Shown here: positions 46,940-58,800 of the stretch, piece by piece
Position numbering within the stretch: position 1 is the first letter of the stretch
How the letters are laid out: each line of letters starts with the position of its first letter
Origin: Stenogyne calaminthoides
Taxonomy: Eukaryota; Streptophyta; Magnoliopsida; Lamiales; Lamiaceae
DNA: 64,000 nt
Assembly (NCBI GenBank): GCA_037126765.1
Contig: JBBCBC010000019.1
Coordinates: 33,564,222-33,628,221, forward strand
Direction: 5' to 3'
Notes under the pieces: generated by a model
The model's input: the letters and a program-made list of their open reading frames with translations, nothing else
Databases searched by the model: none
What the model was told of the DNA's origin: nothing
Made by a program: the position numbers and the translations under genes

Positions 46940-49900
46940 ATGCCCACCGCCACCACCATTCTTCTCCATCTTCTATTCTTATCCTTCACCGTCCGCCCCT
47001 TATCCTCCACCCCCCACCGCCGCATCCTCCACCAGCCCTTCATCCCACTAGATTCCTCCCCTCCCCCCACCGCCACACCCACTCCCCCAAAATACCCCTT
47101 CACGAATTCCAACTCTACCCCTGAAAACCCGCCTTTCTTCCAATCCTACCCCTCCCCCCCTTCCCCTGCCTCCCTAGCCACTTTCCCCGCCAACATCTCC
47201 TCCCTCTCCGTTCCCGGCCCTGCCAAGCCCAATTCCGCCTCCTCCAAACTCATTATCGCCGCCGTCGCGGCAGTTATCGCCGCCGTTGCCGTCGTCTCCC
47301 TCGCCGTCTTCCTCCACCTCCGGCGGCGCACCCACGGATCAGGATCGTCCTCCGTTAACGAATCCAAAACCCTAGGATCCGATACGTGCAGCACCGTTTC
47401 GTTTAACCCGGGCCCCCCGAATACCCGCCATATCCCGAAGCTTCAGAGGCCTTCGCAATCCAGCGCGGAGTTTCTGTACTTGGGCACTTTGGTCAATTCG
47501 CACGCCCCCGGCACTAGCGTGACTTACTACAATAATGCTTCGTATGCGCGGAAATTGGACTCGCCGGAGCTCCGGCCGCTGCCTCCATTGATGATTCAGC
47601 AGGATTTACGGCAGGATTTGCGGAATAATGGTGAAGTTGTGTCGACTAAGGATGATGAGAGTGAGACGTTTTACTCTCCGAAAGGGTCCATTAATGGCAA
47701 GGATAGCTCGATTGGGACTGGATCGGCTTCTAGAAGGACTTTTGCTGCTGTGGAAGTGGAGAATTTCGATGGATCGATTTCGGACTCTTCGTGTACCTAC
47801 TCGTCCTCTGTTCCCGGGTCGGGTTCCGGTTCTCCGGTGAATAATTTGAGTCCGATTAATTCGATGCCGAGGTCGCCGGACTTGATTGAGATTCAGGCTG
47901 CTGCGCCGTTGCCGGATATGGGAGATTCGTTGATTCAGGAATCTGCATCGCCATCGCCGCCGAGCTCGTCTTCCCCGAGCAGATGTTCGAGGAGAAGTGA
48001 GGAATCGTCTCCTAGGGTTTCTAATGCTTCCGATCAGAATGTGGAATCTCCAGTGAGAAATTCTAGTCCAATTCTGCCGGAGATAGGAGATTTGAACAAA
48101 ATTGAGGAATCATCGCCGCGGAATTCGAATGATTTGGATCAAAATACGGAATCTCCGGTGAAAATTAGCAGCCCCATACGAGATTTACCTCCAAGTGAGG
48201 AATCATCTGCGAGGAATTCAAATGTTTCGGATCAAAATACGGAATCTCCAGTGAGAATTAGCAGCCTTACACAGCATAACTCGCCTGATATTCCAACGGC
48301 CATGGAGATGCAAGCTCTGGTGTTCCCGGAATCTGCATCACAATCGCCGCCTAGGTCAAGAAATTTGACAAGTGAGGAATCATCGCCGAGAAATTTGAAT
48401 GTGGAGTCTCCAGTGAGAATTAGCAGCCCTTCACATCTGAATTCGGATGATATTCCAACAGCTTCTGAGATGCAAACTTCATTAGCCTCCGAAACTGCAC
48501 CACCGTATTCACCAGGTTCATCGTGTCCGGATAGATATTCAGGGGAAAAGGAGGAATTATCGCCTAGGATTTCGAATGCTTCAGATCAAAACACGTTGGA
48601 GATGAAAGATTTGGCGTTATTGTCCCCAGAAAGATATTCACAGAGAAGTGAAGAATCATCACCAAGGATTTCAAATGCTTCGGATCAGAATGTAGAATCT
48701 CTGGTGAGGATTTGCACCTCCGAAGAGTATAATTCGCCTTCCCAAATAAGTGTAGAATCATCATCAGTGATTTTGAATGATTCTGAACAGAATATGGAAT
48801 CTCCGGTGGAAAATGGCAGCTCTGTACAGCATACCGCCACTGCTATACCATCACCGCCTCCACCACCACCAATTTTCCCAGTTTTCGTGCCATCTATGCA
48901 ACCTCCTGTTTCAATTTTCCCCCTACCACCAGTTTCCGTTCCACCGCCGCCCCCTCCACCACCAGTTTCCATACCACTGCCGCCACCTCCGCCTCTGATT
49001 AAAGCATGGGACAGTAGTCCTAAAACTCCAACTCCACCAGCCAACAAGCCCATTGGGCCACCGGCTCTGAAGAACCCCTTAAAACCAATTCCATTCGAGT
49101 GTCCCACATTGATTTCTCCCATTCAGCTGCCTTCAAATGATATCAAGAATGATGGAGATAAAGAATCTCCAAACAAGGAAACCTCTTACGCGTGTGAAAA
49201 TGTGGACTCAAATGGGGATAGTCCCCCTAAACCAAAATTGAAGCCGTTGCACTGGGATAAAGTAAGGGCAAGCTCTGATCGGGAGATGGTCTGGGATCAA
49301 CTCAAATGCGGCAGCACGTTTGAGTATGATTTTCTGCTCTTATTCGCACTTCTTGTTCGTTCAATCTTTGATTTCAATCTTCATTTTTTTTATGAATAAA
49401 TTTGACTCGTAGATTGAATGAAGAGATGATTGAGACATTGTTCGTTGTTAATACTCCGAAGCCAAATCCAAGGGAAGCAGCTAGATGGCAGGTTCTCCCG
49501 TCTCCCGGACAAGATAATGGTGATCGGATTCTTGATCCAAAGAAGGCTCAGAATATTGCCATCCTATTGAAGGCTCTCCATGTTACTGTAGATGAAGTTT
49601 GTGAGGGACTTTTAGAAGGTATATTACATCTTTCTTGCTTCAAGATTATGTAGGACATTTATCTAATTTTAAGTGAATTCATTTATGTCAGTTTCATGTC
49701 AATCTACATTCGATAATGATCATAAATTGAGAAATATTGCGATTATGTTTCACTTTTGCTAATTTCTTGAAACAATGTGGGATCTCTTGAACACAGGCAA
49801 TGCAGATATTTTAGGGACGGAGCTTCTAGAAAGTTTACTGAAGATGGCTCCAAGTAAGGAAGAAGAACGTAAGCTGAAAGAGTACAAGGATGACTCACCG

Positions 49901-50930
49901 GTCAAGCTTGGTCCTGCTGAGAGATTTTTGAAGGCAGTTGTCGATATCCCTCATGCCTTCAGAAGATTAGAAGTGATGCTCTATATATCAAATTTTGAAT
50001 CTGAGGTTGACTACTTGAAAAACTCATTTGCAACACTAGAGGTAACTTTTCATATCAATATCAGTGGTATCTATATAACCAATGTTACAGATAGAGTGTG
50101 TGTGTTTTAACGAGAGAGAAGACGCTGACATGAAGGTTTTGATGTTACAGGAAGCTTGCGAAGAGCTGAGAACGAATAGAATGTTCCTGAAACTTCTAGA
50201 AGCAGTGTTGAAAACAGGGAACCGTATGAATGTAGGCACGAATCGGGGTGATGCTCATGCATTCAAGCTGGATACACTCCTCAAGCTTGTTGATGTGAAG
50301 GGGGTGGATGGGAAAACCACGCTTCTACATTTCGTTGTTCAGGAGATAATAAGAAGCGAAGGAGCTCGTCTTTCTGGTGATGGGGGCCCACAAGATAGCT
50401 CATCCATGAACGACGATTCTAAATGCAGGAAGCTAGGCCTCCAAGTTGTTTCACCTCTGAGTTCTGAGCTTTCGAATGTGAAGAAAGCTGCTGTGATGGA
50501 CGCTGAAATGCTTAGCAACGACGTCTCCAAGCTTTCAAAAGGAATCGGGAATGTCAGAGAGGTCGTTAAGTTGATAAACGACGAGATACCTGTGCAAGAA
50601 AGTAAGTTTTCAGAATCTATCAACAGCTTTATTGAAAAGGGAGAAGAGGAAATTTGCAGGATTCAAGCTCAAGAAAATCTAGCCATGTCTTTAGTGAAGG
50701 AAATAACTGAATATTTCCATGGAGATTCAGCAAAGGAGGAAGCTCATCCTTTCAGAATCTTCATGGTGGTTAGGGATTTCCTAACGAGCTTAGACCGTGT
50801 GTGCAAAGAAGTAGGGATGATAAACGAACGAACCATGGTCAGTTCGGCCCATAAATTTCCAGTCCCGATTAATCCAATGCTACAGCAAGTGTCGGGGTCC
50901 GATGATGAGAGCCTCCCCCTGAACGTTTAG
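46940..50930 (+). CDS. Class I formin (FH1-FH2 actin nucleator)
   Basis: Membrane-anchored formin that nucleates and elongates actin filaments. Four exons: 46940-49323, 49413-49618, 49797-50041, 50151-50930; 3615 nt, 1204 residues, GT-AG introns. Order of domains: signal peptide (ILLHLLFLSFTV, residues 7-18), Pro/Ser-rich extracellular stretch, transmembrane segment (about 104-126) followed by LHLRRR, a long Ser-rich linker with about seven degenerate repeats of EESSPRxSNASDQNxESPVR type (about 350-620), the FH1 poly-proline region (about 637-690, runs of 5-8 Pro) and FH2 (from about 763: LKPLHWDKVRASSDREMVWD, LNEEMIETLFVVNTPKPNP, ALHVTVDEVCEGLLEGNADI, MLYISNF, LLEAVLKTGNRMNVGTNRGD, AFKLDTLLKLVDVKGVDGKT). 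The exon 1 frame runs on past the donor to 49399, but that tail is intron. It is longer than most class I formins because of the repeat linker. Neighbour order suggests an FH9 counterpart, but I did not assign a symbol. Confidence 0.93.
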
Positions 50931-51360
50931 TAGAAGAAATGCTTTCCTATCCAGCATTATTCCTGCTTCTTACTTTCATAGATGCATAAGTTGTATTTTT
51001 ATTTTTGTTTACTAATTTGTATCTAATAGATATATGAATGTAATAGAGATATATATAAAGAGAAAATATTGAATCGGAGTTTAAGCTGTATTTCTTCTGT
51101 GAAGCTTCTATAAATTTTCTATATATTCTTCAAACTGTTGGATCTAAATATTCAAGAAATCAAAACCATTACAAGGATTGTTACATAAAGCAGTAGAAAC
51201 AGTTTTGATACAGTTCGGAGGAGGCACACTTATGTGAGACGGGGCATAATTTGGACATATGACGCTTTAACACTTTGGAAGGAATGAACGTTGATTTGTG
51301 CTAGTTTAAACCCGTCTCATGTATGAGACCGCTCCATATGAGTTTTTACAAATTCGGAGA
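50931..51360. other. Interval between convergent formin and thioesterase genes
   Basis: Contains the 3' UTRs of both genes. It is AT-rich up to about 51120. The rest has no feature apart from a short GTGAGACGGGG / CCCGTCTCATGTATGAGAC pair of inverted matches at about 51233 and 51312. Confidence 0.5.
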
Positions 51361-54317
51361 CTACAAGGAATCAGCATCCACGCGTGCAATGATTCGGTGT
51401 GCCTCCTCCTCCGTTGCTGGAACCACCTTCCTGATTAGTGCTTTATTCTTCGACTTTGCCTCAGGGCGAACAGTGAAGGTGAAGTAAAACGTATTTGAAA
51501 CCTGCAAAGAAATCAAACTTGTGATTTAAGTTGGTAAATTATACAAAATCCTTCACTCTTTCAATTCTACTAGAATGGCTTAAAGTTTCACATAAAATGT
51601 CTTGCATCAAAACATATCCTTTCAAGCCTCTGTTTTCAGTTTCACCTATACAATTACTAAGTTGTAGCTAAAAAGGTTAAGAAATATATAGCACGACTCT
51701 TTTCTAAAACATTTTGGTTCATAATTCTCCAATTGGAATGGTAACGGACATGCATATAGGGTAATTGTGGTGGTTCATGAGAATAGAAGGTGATCAATTC
51801 ATTTTATCGTACTTTGTACTGAGGTAGTGAGACTCGAAATAAATTATTCATTACCTCATTTTATTCAACTAACTCCTTCAATCATGCCATTATTCCTCAA
51901 CCAACAATCATTTTTGATATCAACTCATTCCAAGATTAGAGCAATACACTAACAATGTAACCATAATTTTCATTGTAATTCACTATTCAATGATTCTCAT
52001 CGAAGAATTTGAACCAAGCGCCCCCACTAATATTCCTGTTTGTAAATTTACTGAACTTGTATCATACCTCGCTAGACCTAAGTTCAGGTCTTGTAACATG
52101 TGCAACAACCTCAACGTGGATTAGTGGTCGATCTGGATTCTCAGATTCTGTGTACAATACGCATGATTTGAAACGCAAGAAATTTCCAACATCCACCTGC
52201 ATTATCATACAAAATGTTATTCGTTGTCACTGAAATAGAAGAAGGAAAAATAGAGATTTTAGTTTTAAACAAGACGCTCACTGGTCTGAGAAAATCAACA
52301 AGATCAACTTCCAAAAAGGATGGCGTCATTCCTGCAAAAGTATAAGCTGTTGAAAAAGCTAATTCAAACGCCCTGTGCAACAGAAATCCTCCAAATATAC
52401 GACCATGAATGTTCCTTTGCTGTGGCTGGCAAATTAAGGAGTTCTCAAGGCAAGTATCTTTGAGAAGAATGCTGTTCCTATCTGCCAAGGCAGGCATATC
52501 ACAGAATATACGTCCTTCCGCTAGTAATGCCTCTAATCTATTTACCTCTCCATTCTCAGTCTCCGTTTTTTCATCTCTTAATTTCCTCTTTCTCAGTTTA
52601 CTTCTCGATTCTGCTGCTTCATACAGCAACTTCTCTCGTTCTGTTTCGGGTTTGAGACGATTCACTGGAGCAGCTTTGCCCGTCTTGTAGTCACGAGCCA
52701 CAAAAATGAAGTTGGCAGTCAGAACAATAGAATCATCTGTCTCTGTAGAATGGAAATTTTAGGCAGCAATGAGACTAAGAAATGCATTGAGAAAATGAAC
52801 TAAATTTAGTAATCAATTTAACCAATTAAGTGAAGGTATAGAATCTAGTCATGAGACAAGTCTATGTTTCGGGTGATTTTTCATGAGACAAGATCTAAGT
52901 TCGAGGTTTGAGTAACACTTGGGTGTAACTGGTGCACAACTAATACTATATAATGAAAACAACCAATACTGTTCAATGGAAGCAGCTAATAATTATCAAC
53001 TAATACCTTTTATTAAAACATCTAATACCATTTATAAATGCACTAGAGTTACATTTGACAAATTTACAGCTTTATAAAAATCTAGATTCTATTCCAGAAA
53101 ATGTCACTGTTAACTTTGAATAGTCCTCAATATTTTCTACAATAAAGAAACTTTTAAAGTTGTTCGCACCTAAATATACACTCACATATACACACACACA
53201 AGTATGAATCTACATATCGGTTATGAAGATTGCAGACACATCTAGAATAATAGATTTTCACTATTGTAGGGTTGGCAGATTGATTCTAAGTTAAGAGTAA
53301 ACAAGAGCATCAATATAATATATAGAGCAATTGTGGTACACATATTAAAGCAAGTACCCGTAGTAGGTTGAGTAACGTCAAGCTGAATCATAATAGACGA
53401 GTGACCAACCCAAGCAACAGCACCAGCTACTCTGAGATCAGCGTCCACACAAATCGGCTTCTTTATCGTGATTTTGTCAATAGAAGCAGTCACCAAATAT
53501 AATGGTCGAGTAGTGCTATCATCGTCTGAGCAGTGCTAATAAGCAACAGAGAAGATAAAACATTCAAAATAAAAATAACATATACACTACTACTAGGATG
53601 CAGCATATATAGCAGCAACTAACATTCATACCTTGTTTACTCATAACTCAACGGAGCACTAATCTAAACAGGAAAGAAATCAATTCAACAAAAGATAATC
53701 TATTTGATTATCTTTTCAAGAATCTGTAAGCAATGGAATTGCCAGTCAACACACACATTGATATACTACTCTATGGTCTGATCAAAATCCACAAAAAATG
53801 AAGTCCAAAACATTCAAATCAGATCAAGCCCAATATAAAATACTTAAATATAAAGACAGATAACATCATTATCAAGAATCTTAAACTAAAACATACTATT
53901 TTCCCCAAAAGAAAATTTATCAAGAAAATTATGTACCTTAACTGAAATGGTACCAGCGAGAGCATCAAGATCTTCAAGCAATTTCCCAATTCTGACCTCA
54001 TTCCAAGCATCCCTATACTGCTCCCTCAATATATAATCGTTAGAGAAGTTGTATAGAATGGTCATTCTACTCTGAGATGGGGTTTTGGTGAGCAACTGAG
54101 TTTGAGGGGGGGCATCAAGTGGGGGATCAATCAGCCTTTCGAATATGCTGGATTTGGTTTCCCAAAGGGCAATTGTCATAGGTGAATGGTACATTCCGGG
54201 CCACAAATTCAAGGGTTTTTTACTTGAATCGTTTTTGTTGGTAGAACTTGCAAATTGGGAATTCAGAGTGGAGAAAATGTTGGTGATATGATTCGAGGGA
54301 GAAGAGCTGGGTTCCAT
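51361..54317 (-). CDS. Acyl-CoA thioesterase, double HotDog (ACOT9/10-like)
   Basis: Predicted to hydrolyse acyl-CoA thioesters to free acid and CoA. The chain length used is unknown. Five exons on the minus strand: 53937-54317, 53358-53535, 52282-52742, 52068-52196, 51361-51501; 1290 nt, 429 residues, all GT-AG. The N-terminal HotDog half includes GMYHSPMTIALWE, IRIGKLLEDLDALAG-type sequence (seen as VRIGKLLEDLDALAGTISVK) and the ITIKKPICVDADLRVAGAVA block. The C-terminal half has HGRIFGGFLLHRAFELAFST and FLEVDLVDFLRPVDVGNFLR, the usual paired HotDog signatures. Residues about 190-240 are a charged, probably helical linker (KPETEREKLLYEAAESRSKL). An organelle targeting sequence is possible but not clear. 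Copy 3 of repeat F lies in intron 2. In Arabidopsis the equivalent (At5g48370) sits beside BIR1, as here. Confidence 0.9.
52911..53058 (-). repeat. Dispersed repeat F, copy 3 (thioesterase intron 2)
   Basis: Begins AGTAACACTTGGGTGTAACTGG and runs to about AAATGCACTAGAGTTACATTTG, with CAACTAATACCTTTTATTAA-type units. It is the reverse-complement orientation of the copies at 23616 and 25047. Confidence 0.65.
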
Positions 54318-55261
54318 TGAACTGAATTTTGAACTCTGCGTTTCGGAATGGTGAACCCTAATTCAGAGGGTTTTTTGTTTTGTTTTTGATGAATTCGTGA
54401 TTAGTTTTTGTTATAAATGCTGTTCTTCGCAGTAGTTCCCAGCAGGTTCTACAGCTTCTATTCTGGGAATGTGGGTAAATATATGTCAAGTTGTTCTTTT
54501 TTTTCTTTGAACAGTTGACTTAAAAACAAAGATGTAAAAATTAATTTTTTATAATAATATATGTATAATACTCCCTTGTTTGCATACTTTTTTGTTTGCA
54601 TATTTTTTTTTATTCTCATGTCGACACAACACATTGTATACTTTTTTTATTCAAACGTTCTACGACACTTTGCATATCTGGGAAACTCCTTATTAAAAAA
54701 AGACCAACTAGAAGAATACTCTCAGTTTTTAAATTTTAGATTTAAATGATCAATTAAGTATATATATTAAATTTGTAAACAATTAAATTAGCTTTTTACA
54801 AAGCTGTAGTTGTTAAACGACTGAAATTTTTCAGTAAAAATAATTAATATTTTTTATATTAAAACAACTAATATCACTCAAAAAAAGTATACTTAAATTA
54901 CTCGATACACTTAGTATATATATATTTTCATCTTTATTTACATATATTCATAGTTACCATATGCCATTACAAAATATAAGTATTTCATCTTTTGGTACAT
55001 ATCATAAATACATTCATGATATGGTACTGTACACCAATGGATACCAAGGAACTAACTGGCATAGCAACTACACACAGCTAAGCTAATCAAAGTCACCTGC
55101 CAAAAAAAGTAGTGATAAGCTCAAGTATTTAAACAAGAAACAGAGGTAGTAGAAAACACTTATAAAACAAAATTTCATTACATACCAACAAACATCAACA
55201 ATATATATATATAAACAACCCAGATGGATCATCATTATTCTTCTGTCCAGCAATAGATTTC
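54318..55261. other. Thioesterase upstream region and BIR1-like 3' flank
   Basis: On the minus strand this holds the 5' leader and promoter of the thioesterase gene (54318 to about 54600). The part next to 55261 is the probable 3' UTR of the receptor kinase. The 62-codon plus frame (54561-54749) is unsupported. Confidence 0.45.
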
Positions 55262-57585
55262 CTATACAATGGAGTCACGAGCAACGATAAGTTCGACTAG
55301 TTTATCATCAGCATCCCCTGCATCCGGTGGCTCCAAAATCTCATCTTCAGTTGTAAAATTGTACCGTTGTCCAATAGCTCTGAGAAACTGATACACTTCA
55401 AACATGGTGGGTCGTTCTTTTGGAGCAGGTAGCACGCAACTGCAGGCCACTTTAAGGAACTGGAAAAGCTCGCTGTCGTAACCTTTCCCCACCAAGGTTT
55501 CATCGATGGCTTCTTGAAGCTTAGACGACGCGGATAGCTCTGAAATCCAGTCGACTAGGTTTCCCTTGAAGCTTTCGGGGGCTTTAGCCACATGGGTTGG
55601 TTTTTCTCCTGTTACCAATTCCAAAAGCACGACTCCAAAGCTGTAGACGTCCCCCTTTGGGGTGGCTAAAAGAGTTCTCGTGTACTCGGGCGCGACGTAA
55701 CCCAAATCTCCGAATTCACCATTCACGAAAGTGCTCAAATGAGTGTCGATAGGGTTCATGAGACGGGCTAGGCCAAAATCGGAGATTTTGGGCTCATAAT
55801 CCGAATCGAGCAAAATGCACTTTGAACTAATGTTGCGGTGAATGATGCGTGGATTGCAACTGTGGTGGAGCCACGTGAATCCCTTGGCTGCGCGGGTACC
55901 GATTTTGAGACGCAGCGGCCAATCCATAGCTTTCGCACCCTCGTTCAAGTCGTGTAGATTATCATGAAGGTAGCCATTAGGCATGTGCTTAAAGACTAAG
56001 AGCCTTTCCTTCTTAGCGAGACAAAACCCTAAGAGTGGGACCAGGTTACGGTGTTTTATGCTCCCTAAAGTAGCCATCTCGGATTGAAATTCAGTCTGCG
56101 AGTGCTGAGTGTCCTGCAACCGCTTCACCATAAGACGGGTACCATCTTGGAGTACCGCCTTGTACATTGTCCCGGATCTTCCTGACCCGATTATGTTCAC
56201 TTTGCTGAAGTCGTCCGTGGCCTTCATGAGATCTTTAAAATTCATTTTGGATACCGATTTCTCATACATTGAGAGCTGAAAACAGAAACAATTAGAAGAT
56301 TAAGACAAAAACTTGTGGAGTAACATTTGGGAGCACGAGTTGCATGAACGATGTTCAATAAAAACAACTAATAATGTTAACATGAAAATAACTAATACTG
56401 ACCAACTAATACATTTTAGTAAACCAACTAATACCATTTAAAAATGCACTTGAATTGCACGGTGCAAATGCATAGAAGTATTAGCCAAACTTGTCTGAAC
56501 CTGGTTCACAGATATGAGATCCGTGAACTCCATTGATCCTACCCAACAAACCCTAAATGGAATCTATACAAGGTTTTGTTAGACCCATTCTGTAAATGGG
56601 TCAAAAGGTGGACGTGAACCAAGTTAAAACAAGTGTTGCTCAAAGATTTAAGAAAATGGTGACCAAATATTTGAACAAATATCAATAGCAAGGGTTGGTA
56701 TCTTGCCTTAATGCGTTTAGGGTTCTTGATAATCTTGGCCCATCTGTTGCCCAGAGGATCGTCGTCTTTCTTCTTCCTAGACATCTTACGCATATAGAAG
56801 AACATACCGATAGTGAAAGCCAATGCTCCAAAAGTCACCCCAGCCACAGCTCCTCCAACAATGGCCGAAGAATGTGATTTTACCGAAGAGCCCCGACAAG
56901 AAGACAAAGGATGGCCACATAATCCTGCGTTACCAGCATAACTTTCAGGGGTAATAGTGGCATTCACAAAAGCGGGGACGGGCCCAGTAAGTTGGTTTTT
57001 CGTCACAGTGAATGTCTTAATTCGGTTAAGTAGACCAATCTGTGGAGGGATTTGACCGGTCAACAGGTTGTTATCGAGTTTGAGAACATTAAGGTAAGAG
57101 CAGTTTGCAAGATCTGCCGGAATCCCTCCTAAGAACTGGTTGGACGAGAGATCGAGAATAGTGATGAACCCGATTAGTTTTGAGATATTACTAGGAATGT
57201 TTCCATGGATACTATTGCTCGAGAGATCAAGGCCCGTCATGGATTTACAATTGAAAATACCGAGTGGAAACTCGCCCTTAAGTCCCATTTCAGAGAGACG
57301 GATATTTAAGACCTTGTTATCATCCTCGTGCCAACACTCAATCCCGGTGAACTTGCAGATAGATCTTTGGGTAGTGTTATCGAAAATCCATGACCCTAAG
57401 TAGTTGTTTGGATCTTCAAAAGTGCTTTTTATGGATTTGAGACAATCAATATCGCTTTGAGCAGCTTGGCTGAGATATCCAGTAAAGAGCAACCAAACAA
57501 GGATAGTACTAACGAGAGCAGGGGCTGCTCTAAAACCCGAAACCATACTCGTTGAAACACCCGATAAAGCGATAACACAATCCAC
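55262..57585 (-). CDS. BIR1: BIR1-type leucine-rich repeat receptor-like kinase
   Basis: Plasma-membrane receptor kinase of the BAK1-interacting family. Arabidopsis BIR1 restrains cell death and immune signalling through BAK1. Two exons, 56707-57585 and 55262-56275, 1893 nt, 630 residues (Arabidopsis BIR1 about 620). Signal-anchor region APALVSTILVWLLFTGYLSQ, cysteine-rich N cap (CKFTGIECWHED), about five LRRs (LTGLDLSSN-type: MTGLDLSSNSIHGNIPSNIS, ILDLSSNQFLGGIP, LKLDNNLLTGQIPPQIG), transmembrane segment about 241-263 (VGGAVAGVTFGALAFTIGMF), then a kinase domain: glycine loop GSGRSGTMYK, Lys in MVKRLQD, RIIHRNISSKCILL (Asn in place of the catalytic-loop Asp, as in the Arabidopsis protein), DFGLARLMNP, GYVAPEYTRT, ending VELIVARDSIV. 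The intron starts with GC (AAG|GCAAGA) and ends with CAG. Phase and protein alignment require this site, since no GT nearby works. The start could also be an internal Met (57543-57545). Repeat F copy 4 lies in the intron. Confidence 0.93.
56319..56482 (-). repeat. Dispersed repeat F, copy 4 (BIR1-like intron)
   Basis: Begins AGTAACATTTGGGAGCACG and ends GGTGCAAATGCATAGAAGTA, with AAAACAACTAATAATGTTAA-type units. Same orientation as the thioesterase intron copy. Confidence 0.65.
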
Positions 57586-58800
57586 TTCAAGAGTGATGGC
57601 ACATGATTAGACTCAAAAATTATTTCCTGATACAAAAAAGTAGAGTCAGAGAACCCCTAAAAAGATCATCAGATTGAGCAATAGATCAAAACAGCCAATT
57701 TATAGGACAAAGAAAGACATACAAAACTTTTTTACTACATAAAGGCATATGTAAGATACTAAGAAAACAGAAGAAACATTAAAAAGCTACATAGCTTATT
57801 AGGTTAAGGTGTTGGCAAGGAAAGGCATACAGGAACAACCTAAATAGGGTAACAAAATACAAGTTTAAATGATAATAAATGGGATCGAATTATAAATACA
57901 GAGCTTCAATAACATAAACAATAAATAAAAAAAAAAACACACTAATGACTACAACAACAATCTAATTGAAGAAGTAGAGACTTCAAAATTCTTCCTTCCA
58001 AGAAAATTATGCAATCACAGACTCACAGTAAGAAAGAACAGAAGATCTACAAGAATCATCATGCTCTTCACAAGTTCAAACCCCACATACTAAATTGATT
58101 AAAAACGTAAACTTTAAAAGTATCCCACCTGTAAACACACAAAACCAGTCTAAAAATACATGGGGTCTGCCAAATCACAAACCCCTAAACTCCACAGTCG
58201 ACTCCATGAAAATAAAATAAAAGGGCAGAACTCAAACCAGTCAGCAAAATTGCTCAAAAGACAGCAGCATAAACCATAAAAAAAGCAATAAACAACTCAC
58301 AGAAAACCTAAAGATTACAAGGTATACATATACCCTACAGAAAACGTCCAAGAAAATAATAAAAAAGAAAGAAAAATTACTGAGGAGTGAGAAAGCTTGG
58401 ATCCTGAAGGAAGACTTGGGAGTGGACTGGGATTAGGGGATATTATTTTAACTCTGTAGTAGTAGTAATTGTTACCACTAGTGTTTTTCATTTTTTTGTT
58501 ACTGTTGAATTTCGGGTCAAATAAGTTTTTTTTTCTTTTTTTTTTGTTTTTGGTATTTGTTTGTTGCAGTGGTGGAACAGAAGATTGGGACTGCAAGGAA
58601 AGAAAGATTACAAGAAAGAGACTTAAAACTGACGACCATATAACTTCTTGACTTTCTTTGCTGCTGCATAATTGTATTTGGGGATAACTGAATAAGCGTG
58701 TTGAACTTGACTCTAGACAACTTTCCATTTGCTCTCAAGAGTTTGAATGTGTTCACACTGACTAGCATATTAAATTAATAGAGGCCTTGGTTTTCGGAAT
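57586..58800 (-). promoter_or_regulatory. 5' leader and upstream region of the BIR1-like gene
   Basis: No independent gene is seen. Overlapping low-complexity minus frames (58315-58728, 58517-58768) are not conserved proteins. A (TAG)n run at about 58458 and a poly-T tract (about 58527-58551) are present. The first transcribed exon may lie here with an intron in the 5' UTR, but I cannot place it with confidence. Confidence 0.35.

Noticed and set aside
48685..49122. Glycine-rich 145-codon minus frame
   Set aside because: It is the antisense shadow of the formin poly-proline region.
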